A stretch of DNA of 64,000 nt from Silene conica (Eukaryota; Streptophyta; Magnoliopsida; Caryophyllales; Caryophyllaceae): contig CM055312.2 of NCBI GenBank assembly GCA_029255685.2, positions 4,860,649 through 4,924,648 on the forward strand, written 5' to 3'. Shown here piece after piece: positions 1 to 11,010 of the stretch. Under the pieces are notes generated by a model, which worked only from the letters and a program-made list of their open reading frames with translations, was not told the DNA's origin and did not search any database. Numbering within the stretch: the stretch's first letter is position 1; every line of letters begins with the position of its first letter. The position numbers and the translations under genes are program-made.

Positions 1-1380
1 TCGGTCGTACGTCCGGCTTCACTTGGTCGTTTAGACTCGGGAAGCTCGATTATCTTCTTCTCCAAGAGATCATCCAACATACCGGCTAAATCGGAATCCG
101 GAAAAGGATACGTCTTCTTCTCGAGCTCCTTCAAAGTTGGGCGCGACTTTCGTGTATCCTTTGAATAGGTTGCCCCATTCTTGCCTGTTTTAGGTCGACC
201 TGAGATTTTCACCGGATTGGAAGTAGAAATCGTCATAACCTCCCTTGAAGTGCTACTGGACGCCTTATCATTTTTGTTAAATTCTTTTCTTTCCGAGTTT
301 GTTTTTGAATGAGTGAAGAGTCGTCCTCCATGGCTATCCATGGTAATCTCCATATCGTGAGCCCGAGTGGCTAAGTCCTGGAATGTTCTTGGCTTGATGC
401 CGTGGAGGATATAGATGAGATCCAAATTCATTCCTTGAATGCACATTTCCACAGTAGAAGTCTCCGTCAGACGATCTTTACACTCGAGGCTTAACGCGCG
501 CCACCTACCGATGTAGTCGATAATGGGTTCATCCTTCCATTGCTTCGTGTTAGTGAGTTCTGTCATGCTAACAATACGCCTGGTACTGTAGAAGCGATTA
601 AAAAACTCTTTCTCCATTTGGTCCCAACTATTGATCGACTCAGCGCTTAGTTCCGTGTACCAATCAAAAGCCATCCCTTTCAGAGATCGGACAAATTGTT
701 TGACAAGGAGATCGCCATCAGTACCAGCAGTGTTACAAGTTTCGATGAAATGAGCGATATGTTGCTTCGGATTTCCCTTTCCATCAAATTGTTGAAACTT
801 CGGTGGTTGGTAGCCGTTTGGCATCCTCAAGTAGTCAATCCTCTTACTATACGGCTTGACGTAACGAAGATTGTCGACAGAGTGAAAATTTCCTTCGAAC
901 TGACTTTTAAAGGCCTCCGCGATCATCTTTTGGACGTCTTTAGCAGTAAACGACTTATCCTTGTCACGATAATCACTGTCGTCGCTGGCTTCATCAGTGT
1001 CGTCATTGTGAGATGGCGACGCAGGCTGTTTCTCTAACTTTTTTGTCAAAGCGTCGATTTGCTTGGTTTTTTCTTCGTTTTCCCTCTTGAGTTCGTCGAG
1101 GATGGCTTTCATTTTGTTGAGTTGTTCCTCCATATCGTTACCCTCAATGACCATGACGGGCGCCACTATGGAATATGACTGTTGGCTTGACATCTCTTGG
1201 TTTTGCCTTTTTGGTGACGACGGAGACGAAAAGGCGCTACTTTGGCTATCCTCGACGGTTAATGGCTCGAACAAAGGGTTTGCGTGAACAATTATCTCCT
1301 CAAAAGCGTCGTTCACCTTCTCGAAATGTCGACGAGACAATGTGAGAGTTGTCAACTCGGATGTGAGAAAATGAACCGAC
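1..1380 (-). CDS. gag: Ty3/gypsy gag polyprotein, partial, runs off the left edge
   Basis: The minus strand is open from a stop near 1,380 down to base 1, so the reading frame continues outside the window. A plausible start is the ATG near 1,132 (MEEQLNKMKAILDELKRE), which opens a short coiled coil. This is followed by an acidic stretch and then the retrotransposon gag domain. Motifs seen are PPKFQQFDGKGNPKQHI, FVRSLKGMAFDWY, INSWDQMEKEFFNRFYSTRR and DEPIIDYIGRWRALSLECKDR, spaced as in plant Ty3/gypsy gag. Gag proteins form the virus-like particle that packages element RNA. A second open frame overlaps at 1,300-1,722 and is probably leader sequence. Lineage is not resolved because no protease or reverse transcriptase is in view. 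Confidence 0.8.
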
Positions 1381-1704
1381 TACAAGATATTCATATGGCC
1401 TAGAGTCGCCGGCACCATATGATTCCTTGGGAGCATTGACAGTGACGCTGGTTTTGCGAGGCCTCGTAGGTACAGACGCAGAACGGAGTCTCGCTGCAGC
1501 GCTACAGATGACGATGGATCTAGTCCTCCTTCTTGCGGATACACCAATGGGAGATCTGTCAAGAGTCGCGCAGAGACGGGTTGAACTTTCGCTGTCAAAT
1601 CTGGATGTCATCCTCTTCGACAAATTAGAGATTTTACTGCAGGCCATTGAGAATGCTTGTTGCGAAATTTGATTGTGCGGAAAAGGAGATGAGTAGTAGA
1701 GATG

Positions 1705-1721
1705 TCCCACTGGGCGTGCCA
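1705..1721 (-). other. Primer-binding site of the left-edge gypsy element
   Basis: Read on the minus strand, the sequence TGGCACGCCCAGTGGGA follows the inferred LTR end (TTGTTACA) by a few bases. The leader TGGCACGCCCAGTGGGAC is common in plant Ty3/gypsy elements and starts with TGG, the complement of a tRNA 3' CCA end. Which tRNA primes it was not worked out. Confidence 0.6.
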
Positions 1722-1725
1722 AATT

Positions 1726-2586
1726 TGTAACAACAAATTTGCGTTAAATCTGTAAACACGTAGATAAAACACAAACAAATGTAACAAAGTAATAATTTTA
1801 TTAAATTAAAAGATTTCGGGTACAATCTACTATTTCTTCTACTGATTCGATTTCCACACTTGAATGACGAGGAGGGTCTTGATTTGAAGACTTAATCTCC
1901 CTGACGAATTTGACTTTGTATCTTCAGTCGACGGCGGCAGACGCTTGTTGGCGGATCAAATAGCAGTCTTGTATTCAAATCTAGATGACTATAAATGAAT
2001 GTATTTCTTTTCTCTGGTTTCTCTTGGGACAAATTTTTGTAGAGAGGTTTTGTAAGTATTTGTGATTAGGGTTATTAGTGTGGTGATTAGTCTTCAGTGA
2101 GAAGACTGAGTGCTGTATTTATATCAAATGAGAGGCTAGGGTTCTTTTCTAAAATGGACTTGAAAAACCCGTTTAGTTTTTGTGGTCACTTGGTAGTCTT
2201 TTTGTTTGGACTATAAACATTTCGGCCCAAATAAATGAAAGTTGACACATTTTACAAAAACAATCAATATTTTGACTTTGACCATTTTTAATAAAAATGA
2301 GACATATTTTTATGTCTACATGGTCAAGGTCCGAGTTAAGATGATGGTCCTTGGTTTGAGGGGAGGATTGTTATGGTGCAAACCTATGTCCCACATCGGT
2401 AGTTTAAAGGTGAAGTATCATCTTTATAAGTGTCCTGAAAATATAATAGTACGATGCCTTTTGGGAAGGAGCCCAAGAGTAAAGCCGTGAGGGCTTGGCC
2501 CAAAGCGGACAATATCGTACTATTATGGACAATGAACACCGGCGCAGTAGAGGCCCAACACGAGATATTCACGCTTCCGCACAACA
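1726..2586 (-). repeat. 5' LTR of the left-edge gypsy element
   Basis: On the minus strand this segment starts TGTTGTGCGG and ends TTGTTACA, directly before the primer-binding site. It contains an LTR promoter-like stretch: a GCTTTGGGCCAAGCCCTCACGG block (split here for length), CTTATAAAG near 2,420 and GATATAAATAC near 2,120 as possible TATA boxes. The right boundary is inferred from a TG...CA end and cannot be confirmed, because the partner LTR lies left of the window. An alternative is that 2,369-2,586 is a separate small solo LTR. Confidence 0.5.
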
Positions 2587-2929
2587 CTACTCACAACATT
2601 AAACAAAGTGTAATCAATAAAGACTAAATCATTAAACTAAAGTAAACAAAATAAGTCTAGTAAAGACTAAAACTTTGATTTATTTAAGAGATTAAACTAG
2701 CTAAAACACAATAATAATAGAAAAATGATTAAAAAGATGAGAGAAAATGGAAAAATAATGGGATTTGTTATATCACGCCCCCTATTTTACTTGTTACACC
2801 TTCTAACAACTTGTAATTAAATGAGAATAAGTGCATAAATGTCATACAAACGTTGTTAATTAAGAGGATAATCTATTTCTAAACTAAAAGAAATATAAAG
2901 AGCAGTTTTTTTATATGTTGGATGAACAA
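2587..2929. other. AT-rich spacer without recognisable genes
   Basis: This is AT-rich sequence with many short A runs. No open frame, repeat or conserved motif was recognised. Confidence 0.5.
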
Positions 2930-2937
2930 GATGGGAT

Positions 2938-3569
2938 TAGAGATAGCAATGGGTAGGATTTGGACAGGATTCTATATGATCTAGATCCAGATCCAGATCC
3001 ATTTTAAAATTGTAGATCCATATTCGCATCCTAAGGATCTGAGTAGAATCTGGATAAAATCCAGATCCGTCAATCTCCAACGATACATTCAAATGAAACC
3101 GCACCAAGTCATTATTATACACTATTTCACTTTTTCTTGTCAATTAGAGGCGATATTTTAGTCAAATGACCCTCTATTAGCTTCACTGGTTTAAAAATCA
3201 TAGTCTAAAAGAAACAAAAAAAGTGTACAAAGTGTTATAGCAACTTACAAATAAAATAATTATAATTCAAACTATTCATAATAAAACAAATTGTTCAAAC
3301 AAAATAAACACTAATATTTCATTCCTTGTTTCCATGATCTACCTTTGAAGGGTCAAATCGATCCAAAAATTACCCTTATAGAAATTAAAAGAGGGTCCAA
3401 GGGTAGGATCTAGATCTTAATGGTGGGATCCAGATACGACCCTCGTACTCGTATAAGGATATGAGTCTGACCTAGATCCTAAGGATCTAAAATAATGGGA
3501 TCCATATCCTACCCTTGGGTATAGGGTCTGGTGGATATGAGTAGGATCCGGAATCCATTGCCATCTCTA
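2938..3569. mobile_element. hAT-type MITE with perfect 8-bp target-site duplication
   Basis: The ends form terminal inverted repeats: TAGAGATAGCAATGG on the left against CCATTGCCATCTCTA on the right (one mismatch). The element is flanked by the direct 8-bp duplication GATGGGAT at 2,930-2,937 and 3,570-3,577. An 8-bp TSD is the hallmark of hAT transposases. The 632-bp interior is rich in GGATC/GATCC-type short motifs and has no open frame, so it is non-autonomous. Related ends (TAGGGATGGCAA-like) occur near 33,145, 36,560, 39,560 and 48,938. Confidence 0.85.
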
Positions 3570-3570
3570 G

Positions 3571-3889
3571 ATGGGATACACGAGGATCATCGTGGAAAGT
3601 GATTCCCATAGTGTCATACAAGACTTGAAGGTGAGACGGAAGGGGAGAACGAAGCTATATCGTACTTACGAAGATATTACTAGATTATGCACTTCCTTTA
3701 TTTTAGTAGTTTTTCAGTTTATTAGACATAAATCAAATAGTGTTGCGCACTTACTAGCTCATTTCACTCCTGGTGCATTAGCCAGAGGAAGTGGATTGAG
3801 GATGTGCCTCCGAATATTGTTAATGTTGTTTTTAGCGATTCTTATAATTTAATTTAGTCCCCCGAGGGTTTTACCGCACAAAAAAAAAG
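3571..3889 (+). pseudogene. LINE C-terminal RNase H-like remnant with A-run
   Basis: Translation of 3,571-3,790 gives IIVESDSHSVIQDL, then FQFIRHKSNSVAHLLAHF. This is the C-terminal half of the RNase H-like (RVT_3) domain found at the end of many plant LINE ORF2 proteins. The frame ends at 3,850 and is followed by a short 3' tail with an A-run at about 3,880-3,889, as expected for a LINE 3' end. The upstream part is cut off by the hAT MITE that inserted at the 3,570 junction. Confidence 0.6.
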
Positions 3890-3939
3890 TACTCTTCCTC
3901 CGTTTTCTGTTCTTGCCCAGAACTCCCAACAAATGATGG

Positions 3940-4200
3940 TTGCCACTCTTTTGTATAAGAAAGAGTCTTACTTGTGTCGGATGTTATACTTCACCGTGGT
4001 TTACATGTTTCACCCCTCTGTGTTTTCTGCCATACACACATGGAACGGCTGAACATTTATTTCGTTCGTGGAAAATTATCCGACGAGTATGGCGCTCCTC
4101 AAACTCTTGGTATAATTTCGCCAGCTAATCCTGAGATACCTTTACATTATTGGATTGTAGACTACATCTTTTACCTCCAGGGCCTTTCAGGAACCCTGAT
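3940..4200 (+). pseudogene. LINE zinc-binding (zf-RVT) remnant, frameshifted
   Basis: The zf-RVT signature that follows reverse transcriptase in plant LINEs is split over two frames. One frame carries HVSPLCVFCHTH (about 4,000-4,040). The other carries TAEHLFRSWKIIRRVW (about 4,045-4,095). Together they resemble the usual C..C....E...HLF..C pattern, so a frameshift has accumulated and the terminal Cys is Trp. It lies downstream of an RNase H remnant that already has an A-run, so it is probably a second LINE fragment. Confidence 0.5.
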
Positions 4201-4421
4201 GAGCCTTAAATTTGTCGTGTTTCCCCCTCGTTTTCCTTTGTTTTTAATACCGTTTCGATACCAATTTGTGTGCCATTACTTGCCTTTACCGCCCAATAAT
4301 ACCTCTATAGGATTTGAGGCGGGAATGAATAAACGGGCGAAATCAGTTTTGAAGCTAAAAAGGAAGAAAAAGTGAAGAATTGACAAGTAGGTACCCCCAG
4401 CCGGTAGCCCGGCAGCCGGCT
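4200..4421 (+). other. Flank of the Sirevirus insertion, probably 3' part of a gypsy element
   Basis: No confident domain. The sequence contains CCGGC-rich inverted motifs (CCGGTAGCCCGGCAGCCGG). These resemble the CCGGC-rich stretch on the other side of the Sirevirus near 19,190-19,220, so the two flanks probably belong to one pre-existing gypsy 3' region. The 4,375 stop ends an open frame of unknown identity. Confidence 0.35.
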
Positions 4422-4426
4422 GCCCG

Positions 4427-5780
4427 TGTTAGAACACTTGATGTTGATGATGCCAAGTTACTCCTAATCATTCCTAATGTCTTTTTCTAAGTGTTGTGAT
4501 TAATAGCAAATGATATCAAGCTTGTTAATGATCAAAGACAATTAAGAAGAAGTCTCAAGATGCAAGATAAGCAATCTAAGTCGAGTCTAGAAAGAGTGTT
4601 GTAAGCAAGGTAATTGAGCATATTAATCTAAGTCATTAAAAGTGCAAAAGTCATGAAACAGTTCTCAGACTGTTGCATGACCTGTGTCTAGTGCTAGTTA
4701 TGGAGATAATTTTCAAAGAGGATTTCAAATGTTTGAAATCGTTTTCAAAATACCAGCTTGTGTTTAAATAAATTATTATTTGAATCAAAGTTCAGAAAAT
4801 CAAGTTTAAATCTCATTTAAAAGTGACTTGGTCTTTGTGAAAGTTAAATCTTGCTTTATTACCTTATTTAGCTATGTGAGTGTTTCCATGGAGGAAAGTT
4901 GATTACACTCCATGTCTAAATAAGTGTAACATAGAGCATTGTGTAGATTGACCAGTCCTTTTTCTCTCTTTGTCAAACTGATTCACTCTTTTACCCATCA
5001 AATAAGGACAATCATGTAATGGTAAAAGGTGAACAAAGCACATGCTTTAGGGTTTCAAAGCCTTTGCATTTCGGCTATATATATGGACTCTTGAGTTCAT
5101 TTATTGCCAAGACTTTTAGTGCATTCATTACAAAACTTTGCAAAACTGATTTATGCTTCATTCTTCAAAGTTCTTTTGCAAATGTTTTAAAGTTTTAAAG
5201 TCTTCAATACAGTTTTAACAAAGACATTATCTCCTAAGCACTAGTAGCACTCTTAATGCCTAATGAGTATGTTCAAGGACCTTGTGTTTAGATCTTAAAT
5301 GAAGTCTCCATGTTCTTAAAAGAGAACCCTTGAGACATTGATCTTGTAAACCAAAGGTAGAACATCAAAAACTCTTAGAGCGGAGTAGCTCTAAGTTTGA
5401 GTCAAGTCTTACGAGCGGAGTAGCTCTAAGCAATGCAACCGGAGTAGGTTGGCGAGTTGTCTTATTGTAATAGTTCTAGTTAAGCGGAGTAGCTTCTAAA
5501 CTTTTAATAAGATAACGGTTGGACGTAGGCTCCGGAGTAGGAGCTGAACCAATTTTTATATCGCCTGTTTATATTCTTGCTTAATCTCTCATCAATCTTT
5601 CGTATCTTTGCTACTTACGATAACTAGCAGGTCTGTGCAACTGTTGCCTATACTGTTGCTCAGATTCTATCTTTTGTTGCTTGACTCTCAAACAATCAAG
5701 TTTAAATCAGAATTTTTTTTAAAAGGTCACCTAATTCACCCCCTCCCCCTCTTAGGTGTTAAACTCGTTGTGACTCTTCA
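4427..5780 (+). repeat. Sirevirus 5' LTR
   Basis: It starts TGTTAGAACAC and ends CTCTTCA, and matches 17,654-19,007 over its full length. Within it is a run of similar short motifs (GCGGAGTAGCTCTAA and variants, about 5,380-5,545). A TATATATATGG stretch near 5,080 is a possible core promoter. A reverse-oriented solo copy is present at 25,259-26,607. Confidence 0.9.
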
Positions 5781-5782
5781 AT

Positions 5783-5794
5783 TGGTATCAGAGC
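5783..5794 (+). other. Sirevirus primer-binding site
   Basis: TGGTATCAGAGC starts two bases after the 5' LTR. It is complementary to the 3' end of initiator methionine tRNA, the standard primer of plant Ty1/copia elements. Confidence 0.9.
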
Positions 5795-5843
5795 CTCGTG
5801 CTCTTGATTTAGGTCTTACCACCAAAGAGAAAGATCCGTAGTC

Positions 5844-7868
5844 ATGGACGAGTCTAAACACACTAAGTACCCAATCTTCAAAGGTGAAAACTATGCTTGG
5901 TGGAAATACCGCATGGAACACTACGTAAAGGGGTTGACTATGAATGCTGGCTGATCATTCAAAAGGGCCCACTTAAGGTTGAGGTTACAGATAAAGATGG
6001 AAAAACGACACCAAAAGATGAGGAAAAGTACAACGAAAATGATTACAAAAAAATCGAGAAAAACTCTAGAGCCATGTCCATTCTTCAATATGGCATCGGT
6101 GATCAAAAGATAAATCGTATATCAGGTTGTACTTCAGCAAAAGAAATTTGGGATACCCTAAGCCTAGCTCATGAGGGTACATCTCAGGTCAAGAAGTACC
6201 GTGTTGATCTTCTCATGCAACAGTATGAGATGTTCAACATGGGAAAAGATGAATCAATCAACAGTCTGTCGTCCCGTTTCTCATGCATTGTTAATGAACT
6301 TAAAAGCCTAGGTCGAAACTTTGAATCCGAGGATTTAGTCCGAAAGATCCTTCGAAGCTTAACTGAAAAGTGGCAACCGAAGGTGACGACTATTGAGGAG
6401 GCCAAAGACCTTGCCGCACTTTCCCTAAATGAACTAATGGGGTCTCTCATGGCCCATGAGCTCTCACTTACTAAACGCTCTCAAGAGAGTTCAAAGGGAA
6501 AGGGACTCGCTCTAAATGCTCTCTCAAGTGATGAGGAGGATGAGGATGTCGAGTTCGCTATGTTTACCAAAAATATGGCCGGCATAATAAATGGTCGAGG
6601 GTCACAAAAGTTCAACAACAATGCTAGCAAAAGACGCTTTCCTAAGAGGAGATCAAGTTCTACTTTTGGTTGCTTCAAATGTGGTGACAAGGGTCACCAA
6701 ATCAAAGAATGCCCAAAGTGGGACGAGATTAAGTCCAAGGAAAAACGTGAGCATGCTAAACGTGACTACAAGAGCAAAGTAATGACAGCTATATGGGGCA
6801 TGTCTGATTCCGATGAGGATGAAGTCCTTGAGGAAGAATTGGACGCAAAGTTATGCATTTCTTCAAAGTCAAAAACCGAAACCTCAAAATCAGCAAAGAA
6901 GAAAACCGCCGTATGTCTTATGGCTCATTCCGTTGACTCAAACTCAGATTATGAAGATGAGGTAAATAGTCTAAAGAGAAAGGCCCGCACTTTCTCTAAA
7001 GACAAAATTTGTCTCCTTTTAGATGATTTCATAGATAAGTGTCGTGTCCAAAACATTAAGCTAAATGTCATGCAAGATGAAATTGAGAGTATAGCTGAAG
7101 AAAATGTCAACCTAAAGGAAAGTCTAACTGAGGTAGACCAAACTTGTACCATAACCAAACTTGAGAAGGAGGTTAAATTGCTTCGGAAACAAAATCAAAA
7201 TCTAATGAGTAAAACTGAGACAGCTCATGTAATAGACCACTGTACTGTTGAACCAGAACTTTGTAAAGAAGTCGAGTCTCTAAATGGAATGGTAGCATCA
7301 CTCACCAAGGAACGTAACTCCCTCCTAATTGAACTTGCTTCATACAAGCTAGACAACAAACAACTAGAGGAAGTTGCATCCTTGTTAAGTGATGAAGTGA
7401 GTCATACCAAAGCAAAGTTATAAAAAGTTGAAAAACGAAACCTAACTCATCTAGGAAGGATTGAGACCTTGACCAAAGAGTTGCATGATGCAAAACAGTT
7501 TTATCTCAAATGGGAAGGAAGTCAAAATGTCTTGGAATTTCTGTTAAAACAATCTCAGGAAAATGAGAAAGCTTTGAAAAATGCTGGACTTGGTTTCAGA
7601 GGCAACAGGAGCACTCACTGTTGCACCCGAAACCAAGACCCAAGCCAAACTGATTTCAGAAGGCGAAAGTATGCCGGGTTACCTAAGTACATCATCTGTA
7701 CGTAACTATTGTGGAAAGACAGGTCATGAGTTCAATGAATGTCCTAAACGAAAACATGACCTAGCAAGAAACACCAAAGAAGCACAAAAAACGTGGGTTA
7801 GAAAAGACTCGGTTTTGAGTGTTAAGAAGGGACCCAAACTTATTTGGGTTCCTAAACTAACTGTTTGA
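5844..7868 (+). pseudogene. gag: Sirevirus gag, broken by frameshifts and a stop
   Basis: The start MDESKHTKYPIFKGENYAWWKYRM at 5,844 is the conserved copia gag N-terminus. A frameshift near 5,930 moves the frame into the long open stretch ending at 7,423. That stretch carries the gag core (about 6,060-6,470), a CCHC zinc knuckle CFKCGDKGHQIKEC (about 6,670-6,715) and a long C-terminal coiled coil typical of Sireviruses. An in-frame TAA at 7,421-7,423 is followed by more matching sequence and a second frameshift near 7,600. A second knuckle near 7,710 reads NYCGKTGHEFNEC, with the expected first Cys replaced by Arg. The protein should form the RNA-packaging particle, but this copy cannot make it intact. 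Confidence 0.85.
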
Positions 7869-8679
7869 ACTTGCGTAGGCATTAGTGGGAGGCAGCATCA
7901 ATTGGTACTTAGACAGTGGATCCTCTCGTCACATGACGGGGGAGAAAAGCCAATTCCTCTCACTAGAAGCCTACAATGGAGGCATGGTGACTTTTGGCGA
8001 TAACAAACAAGGTGAAATTGTTGGTATCGGAAAAGTTGGTAAGTCAAAATCACTATGCGTGGACAAAGTGCTGCTTGTCAAAGGGTTAAAACACAATATT
8101 CTTAGCATTTCACAATTGTGTGATCGAGGTAATATCGTTGAATTTCATGCCCATGTGTGTAAATTTTTGAATGGTAAGACAAGGGAGTTAATTCTCGAAG
8201 GTAAACGTGTCAAGGATGTGTATATGATTGATTTATGTTCTTTGTGCGGTCAAACTCTTTCATGCATGAGTGTCCATAAAAATGATCCGTGGCTTTGGCA
8301 TAAGAGGTTAGGTCATGTGAATGCTAGGACACTAAAAAACCTTAGAAGACTTGACCTAGTTGAAGGTTTGCCTATCATTAACTTCAAATTCAACTCCTTG
8401 TGTGATGATTGTGTTAAAGGAAAACAAGTTAAAAGTTCATTCAAATCTAAACATTGTGTTAGCACATCACGTGTCTTAGAACTTGTTCACATTGACCTTT
8501 GCGGACCCATGCGTATCACAAGCAAAGGTGGTAGTAATTACATTTGGGTGATTGTTGATGATTGTTCTAGATATGTATGGTTGTTGTTTCTTGGAACCAA
8601 AGACAAAGCCTTTAGTGAGTTCTTAATTTGGCTCAAAATGGTCGAAAACAAATTTTCACTCAAACTTGGAGCTTTAAGG

Positions 8680-11010
8680 TGTAACACCCCCATTTATTTA
8701 AGGGCCTGTACTAGGACTCCTCAGATAAATAAGGGTGTTACCATCTCGGTTTCCCGAGGCAGTAGATACAAAGGAAGATAAACAGTACTTTAAATAAAAA
8801 TTAACTCAAGTTATGTTCTTACATCCGTATCCAAAAGTCTTGACAACATAATAAAGTACAACTCGTATAAGACTGACTAAGGCGATCTAGACATCTAAAC
8901 TGGTCTGGATCCAAGCTCTTCCTCCCATAGCTCCCCCTTAGACTCAGCCACCTGTCAATCTGCTCCCCAATAATTGGTTCATCACAGGTGATCACGAATA
9001 CACAGGGTCAACCACAAGGTTGAGTAGGGAAAAGAATAACATAACAAATGTAGTAAACTCCGCACCGATCCAACGCCAATAAAATCCGCACCGATCCAAC
9101 GCCATATATATACTCAGCACCGATCCAACTCCATATATATACTCCGCACCGATCCAACTCCATATATATACTCCGCACCGATCCATCTCCATATATATAA
9201 TCACATTGTAACGATATCACAAGATAATATTGATAACACAATATAACGATCACATCATATTATATCACAAACATGCCTGATGATAAATAAGAACAGTTAC
9301 ACAACAACATATACAGTATGTTCCCCTACCTGAAATAGCAGGAAACGCAGATAATCCGAGTCTGGTTTAGAAATGTTCCACGCGAAACCCGTTACCTAAA
9401 CAAATATTATTTAATTAATAAACTCCCTAATTCCCGTAACACGTGCACACATTCCATTTATAGAAACTTCCTATATTTAGAAAGATTCCCAACAAACGAG
9501 GTTACCTAAAATAGAAACTTTCCAAATATAGTAACTTCTAAAAATAGTGTCTTCCAAAAATAGATCCTTTGATTTTGAAATTCAAATTAGTCAAACTACT
9601 CATTAAACCATATCCAAACTTTCCTATAAAAACATTAATACACTTATAACAAAATATTATTCCCTTTAATAACCATAATAAATAAAATATTTATGGAATA
9701 AACTAAATAAAATAAAAAGGAAGTAAATAAAAAAAAAAATAAAAAAAAAGAAAGAACTTAACCCGACAGCCCAAAACCCCCAACCCGCGGCTTTCACAAC
9801 CCGTGTCCCAGCCGCGTGATCAACCAGACGCCACCACCAACCACCAGACATGACCCCCGTACTGCCCCCTTCACCACTGACCTCTACCACCCTGACCGAC
9901 TACTTCCGGCGAGGTGAACCAGGGCCGTTACCAGGCCTGGTTCACAACCCTCTGATCAGCAGCCCTTCAACAGTCCCCACGAAAACACCTGTACCCACCA
10001 CTGACACGACCGACTCTGGCGACCCCCACCACCGACAACACCACCGACAGCAGACGCCTACAACCACCTTGGTACCACCGCATAGACCTCCCCCTAGTCG
10101 GCGGTGATACCAACCCAAACAACCCCTTCGACACACTGTAACCCAGATTATACTTTCAGACCCTTAACGAAACACCCCATTCCACCGTGGCAGACCTCCC
10201 ATATCCACCGTGATTAACACCATCCCAACCACCCAACTACCACCTGACATCCTAGCCTACGATCCACAACAAAACAGACACGAATTCACCCTTAAACGAT
10301 TGATAAACATACAGCCTCACTAGCATAAAAGAGATCAAACGAAACAGTGGTTGTGTGCCACCAACTTAACCACCATACTCGACGCCTAATAACCACCGAC
10401 GACACCCCAACAACGACTCATATATATAAAATGCATGACCCAGAAAGAAACTACGCAAAAACAACCAAAGATAAACGTGTGTACAAAAAGATCCAAGCGA
10501 CTGAAATTGTGAACACAAAGAAGAACTAGCTATGCTATGGTAGACATACCAGATCTCTGACAAATTCGAACCACCCTATGCTAGTGTACCACCACCGTGA
10601 CTGGCTTCCTCTTCTACCCTGATATGGCGGCTATGTTTTTGTGGTTTTAGATCTGAATTCCTGACTAAGGTTTAGGGTAAAACTTACCTTAAGTAAGGCG
10701 GCAGGAAGATGGATTTGTGCTGAGTCTCTATTTTCCGTCCATGGGCTGCTACTTAGCACGCCAATCGAGGCCCATGGACGTGCTGCTATGGACCCAGGGT
10801 TCGAACCCCAACAACAACACACTACTACCATTATCCCTAGGTGGCTAAGTTCTCATTTCGAGTCCCATCTAAGTCCAAAACACCTCGCCTAAAACGAGTA
10901 CAAGCAAGCTTATAAAACGAACGATTATATAAAAAGAATTTATCGTTTACTCACGACACCCACCTACTAGAACGATTAAGATAAATCATAACCAAATGCG
11001 GGGTATTACA
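8680..11010. mobile_element. Solo LTR (gypsy-like, about 2.3 kb) inserted in the Sirevirus integrase
   Basis: The insert starts TGTAACACCCCC and ends GGGGTATTACA. It is bounded by the 5-bp duplication TAAGG at 8,675-8,679 and 11,011-11,015, and the host reading frame continues across it. TGTAACACCCC/GGGGT..TTACA ends and a length over 2 kb fit long-LTR chromovirus-like gypsy elements, but lineage is inferred only. No primer-binding site, polypurine tract or coding domain is inside, so it is a solo LTR left by recombination between two LTRs. Short open frames at 9,850-10,110 on either strand are C-rich low-complexity sequence, not genes. Confidence 0.85.
9058..9200. repeat. 29-bp tandem repeat inside the solo LTR
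   Basis: Five units of the type CTCCGCACCGATCCAACTCC plus ATATATATA start at 9,058, 9,084, 9,113, 9,142 and 9,171. The last four are exactly 29 bp apart and the first unit is 26 bp. Confidence 0.85.

Noticed and set aside
2369..2586. Independent small solo LTR or TRIM
   Set aside because: It has a TG..CA pattern, but the sequence reads continuously as the promoter end of the minus-strand gypsy LTR. Kept only as an alternative.
9666..10136. Overlapping open frames on both strands in a Pro/Thr/His-rich region
   Set aside because: They lie inside the solo LTR, have C-rich low-complexity composition and are open on both strands because of composition, not selection.
10790..10812. tRNA B-box-like GGGTTCGAACCCC
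   Set aside because: No matching A-box or cloverleaf; it lies in the solo LTR.
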